Below are positions 62,500 to 64,000 of a stretch of DNA of 64,000 nt, in pieces. The stretch comes from Neocallimastix lanati (nom. inval.) (Eukaryota > Neocallimastigomycota > Neocallimastigomycetes > Neocallimastigales > Neocallimastigaceae): NCBI GenBank assembly GCA_016946835.1, contig JACVTC010000012.1, positions 1,017,501-1,081,500 of the forward strand, in the 5' to 3' direction. Within the stretch, counting starts at the first letter, position 1. Each line of letters begins with the position of its first letter. The position numbers and the translations under genes were made by a program. The notes under the pieces were generated by a model. It was not told the DNA's origin and ran no database searches. It was given only the letters and a program-made list of their open reading frames with translations.

Positions 62500-62932
62500 A
62501 TATCTTAGTGTAAGCCCAGTAACTGATAACGAATAGAGTTATAAAGTGCTGCGCTATATTCTTAAGTGTTTAAAGTTATTAATTATAATAAATTTTAGTG
62601 TTTATTTTAACAACTCGAATAGAGAGGTGTTAAATTATCCTTTAAAATAATTATTGTTCGCTATATTAGTTATTAATAAATCTACCTTTTATAATAGTAA
62701 CGCTAGTGCGTTACAATTACAAGTACAATTATTTTTATAAATGCAAATAATTTAATGATTGGTAAAATAATTTAATTTTACATAATTTACTAATCAACTA
62801 ATAAAATTATTTATAACTAAATAACTATTAATATAATAACTATAAAATAATATAATTTAATATACGAAATTAAAGTAAAGATTTTATTTGATTAGCTGTA
62901 ATTGCTAACTGTTTATAAATACATTACGTAAT
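62500..62932. repeat. Repeat K, rearranged copy 3
   Basis: The left part (to about 62700) runs like K2 (TGCTGCGCTATATTC, 'ctcgaatagagaggtgtt'). The right part runs in the K1 orientation from the palindrome GTAACGC-TAGT-GCGTTAC (62697-62714) to TTACGTAA. The two halves meet at AGTAACGC, a motif found both at the K end and in its middle. Confidence 0.6.
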
Positions 62933-63360
62933 GTTAAAGTTTTGAGATAATTTGGTCTTAACGATTAGGTCAAGATGCCAAATTATAGTAATTAATTAAT
63001 AATTTAATTTTACTCTTATTTAAACATATTGTTATTAGTAAATTTTAAAAATAAGTTTTTATTTAAAATATAATTTTTATTTAATCATAATAATATTTTA
63101 TTAAATTATTATTTTATATAATTATTACTATAATTTAAATTATAATAATCCTACAAAGGATTAATCAAAAGATTTAAACATGTATTTATATAAAATAATT
63201 AATTATTAAAATATTAATTATTAATATGAATATGTAATAGTATTAATATAAATTTGATATTGATAATATAAAATAAGATAATAATATAAATATTTAATAT
63301 AAATAAAAAATAAGAATCTAATATAACTAAATATTATATTTTATATTTAAAATATTAGAA
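62933..63360 (-). repeat. LTR family F copy 4, 3' part, inverted
   Basis: It starts TGTTAAAGTTTTGAG and matches the minus-strand F LTRs until about 63360. CGTAA precedes it, the inverse of the TTACG before F copy 5. Confidence 0.7.
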
Positions 63361-64000
63361 TAGTATTTTTAATTTTATCTGAATATTTTATCAAATTGTA
63401 ATAATAATTATAACCAATTAAATAAATTTGTATTATTAATATTTTAGATAGATTATTCTAAAAAAAAAAAAATATTTTATTAATATTACAAATGTATTTT
63501 ATCTTTGTTATTATAATTAAAATTTTATATAACTGATTATAAAATCAATTCAAATTTTATAATAAATGCAATAACTTTGTGGCAAAAACAACTTTTATAT
63601 CTTTAAAAAAATAATATAAATAGTTGTAAATTTTGCTACTAATTTGTAGAAATCATTAAGAAATTAAAAATTAATTAATAAATAAAATAAAAATAAAAAT
63701 AAATTAAATATTTAAAATTTGTGTATTTATTATTATTTTCTATTTAATTTCTCTAAACCTTAACATCATTGATAGATAATGAAATTATAAATTTAAAATA
63801 AATAATAAATAATAAATTCTTATTTATCTTTACCCAAAAATTAATTCATTCTAAAAGCGAAATCTATTTTAAAAAAATTTAATTAAATAAAAATAAATTA
63901 AAATAAAAATAATAACAATCTAATTAATCATTAACAATTTTAATTAAAAACTAAAATAAATTAATAATTAATATTATTTATATTTTATAAACAAATAAAG
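63361..64000. other. AT-rich right end
   Basis: No gene is seen. 'aatataaatagttgtaaattttgct' at 63613-63640 looks like the TATA region of an LTR, but no second copy or ends are visible here. Confidence 0.45.

Overview
The window reads as a transposon graveyard from a very AT-rich eukaryotic nuclear genome. Non-coding DNA is almost entirely A and T, coding stretches are full of poly-Asn tracts, both tRNA genes are eukaryotic in form, and nearly all protein-coding sequence belongs to LTR retrotransposons. Chromoviruses, Ty1/copia elements and a FLYWCH/MULE DNA transposon together with extreme AT bias fit a fungus. An anaerobic gut fungus (Neocallimastigomycota) is my best guess, but nothing here proves it. 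I see no intact host protein-coding gene.

Layout. 271-7073: Ty3/gypsy element A with near-identical LTRs but a broken interior. 7079-7915: LTR-like repeat D1. 7971-17345: chromovirus E1, whose 5' LTR is split by a complete MULE-type DNA transposon (8182-10505). 17346-22735: element G, a second self-primed-type Ty3 element, truncated and fused to the gag of element J (22736-23828), then to a scrap of E LTR. 23941-29999: a second E copy (E2) on the minus strand. 30005-30667: solo LTR F1, followed by tRNA-Gly(TCC) at 30734. 31770-32320: a decayed, possibly host, coding segment. 32627-42204: inverted K repeats enclosing a minus-strand C LTR and element H, a relative of A. 43549-51391: an F LTR split by a decayed Ty1/copia element. 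51446-54775: three LTRs (C, D with F3 inside, C) stacked immediately upstream of tRNA-Trp(CCA) at 54791. 55764-63360: K and F pieces rearranged around Ty3 element I, which has the only uninterrupted full-length pol besides E1.

How it works together. Elements A, H, E1, E2 and J each carry a canonical -1 frameshift heptamer directly against the gag stop codon, so Pol is probably made by -1 ribosomal frameshifting. E1 and E2 (and, with one mismatch, G) have a post-LTR priming site complementary to their own predicted mRNA 5' end, as in Tf1-type self-priming. A, H and I have TGG-type priming sites expected for a tRNA 3' end, and the copia element has a site matching the anticodon half of tRNA-Lys. 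Three integrations 14-15 bp upstream of tRNA-Trp, each reusing nearly the same target, indicate targeting to Pol III start sites as in Ty3 of yeast and DGLT-A of Dictyostelium. TAA, TAG and TGA all act as stops.
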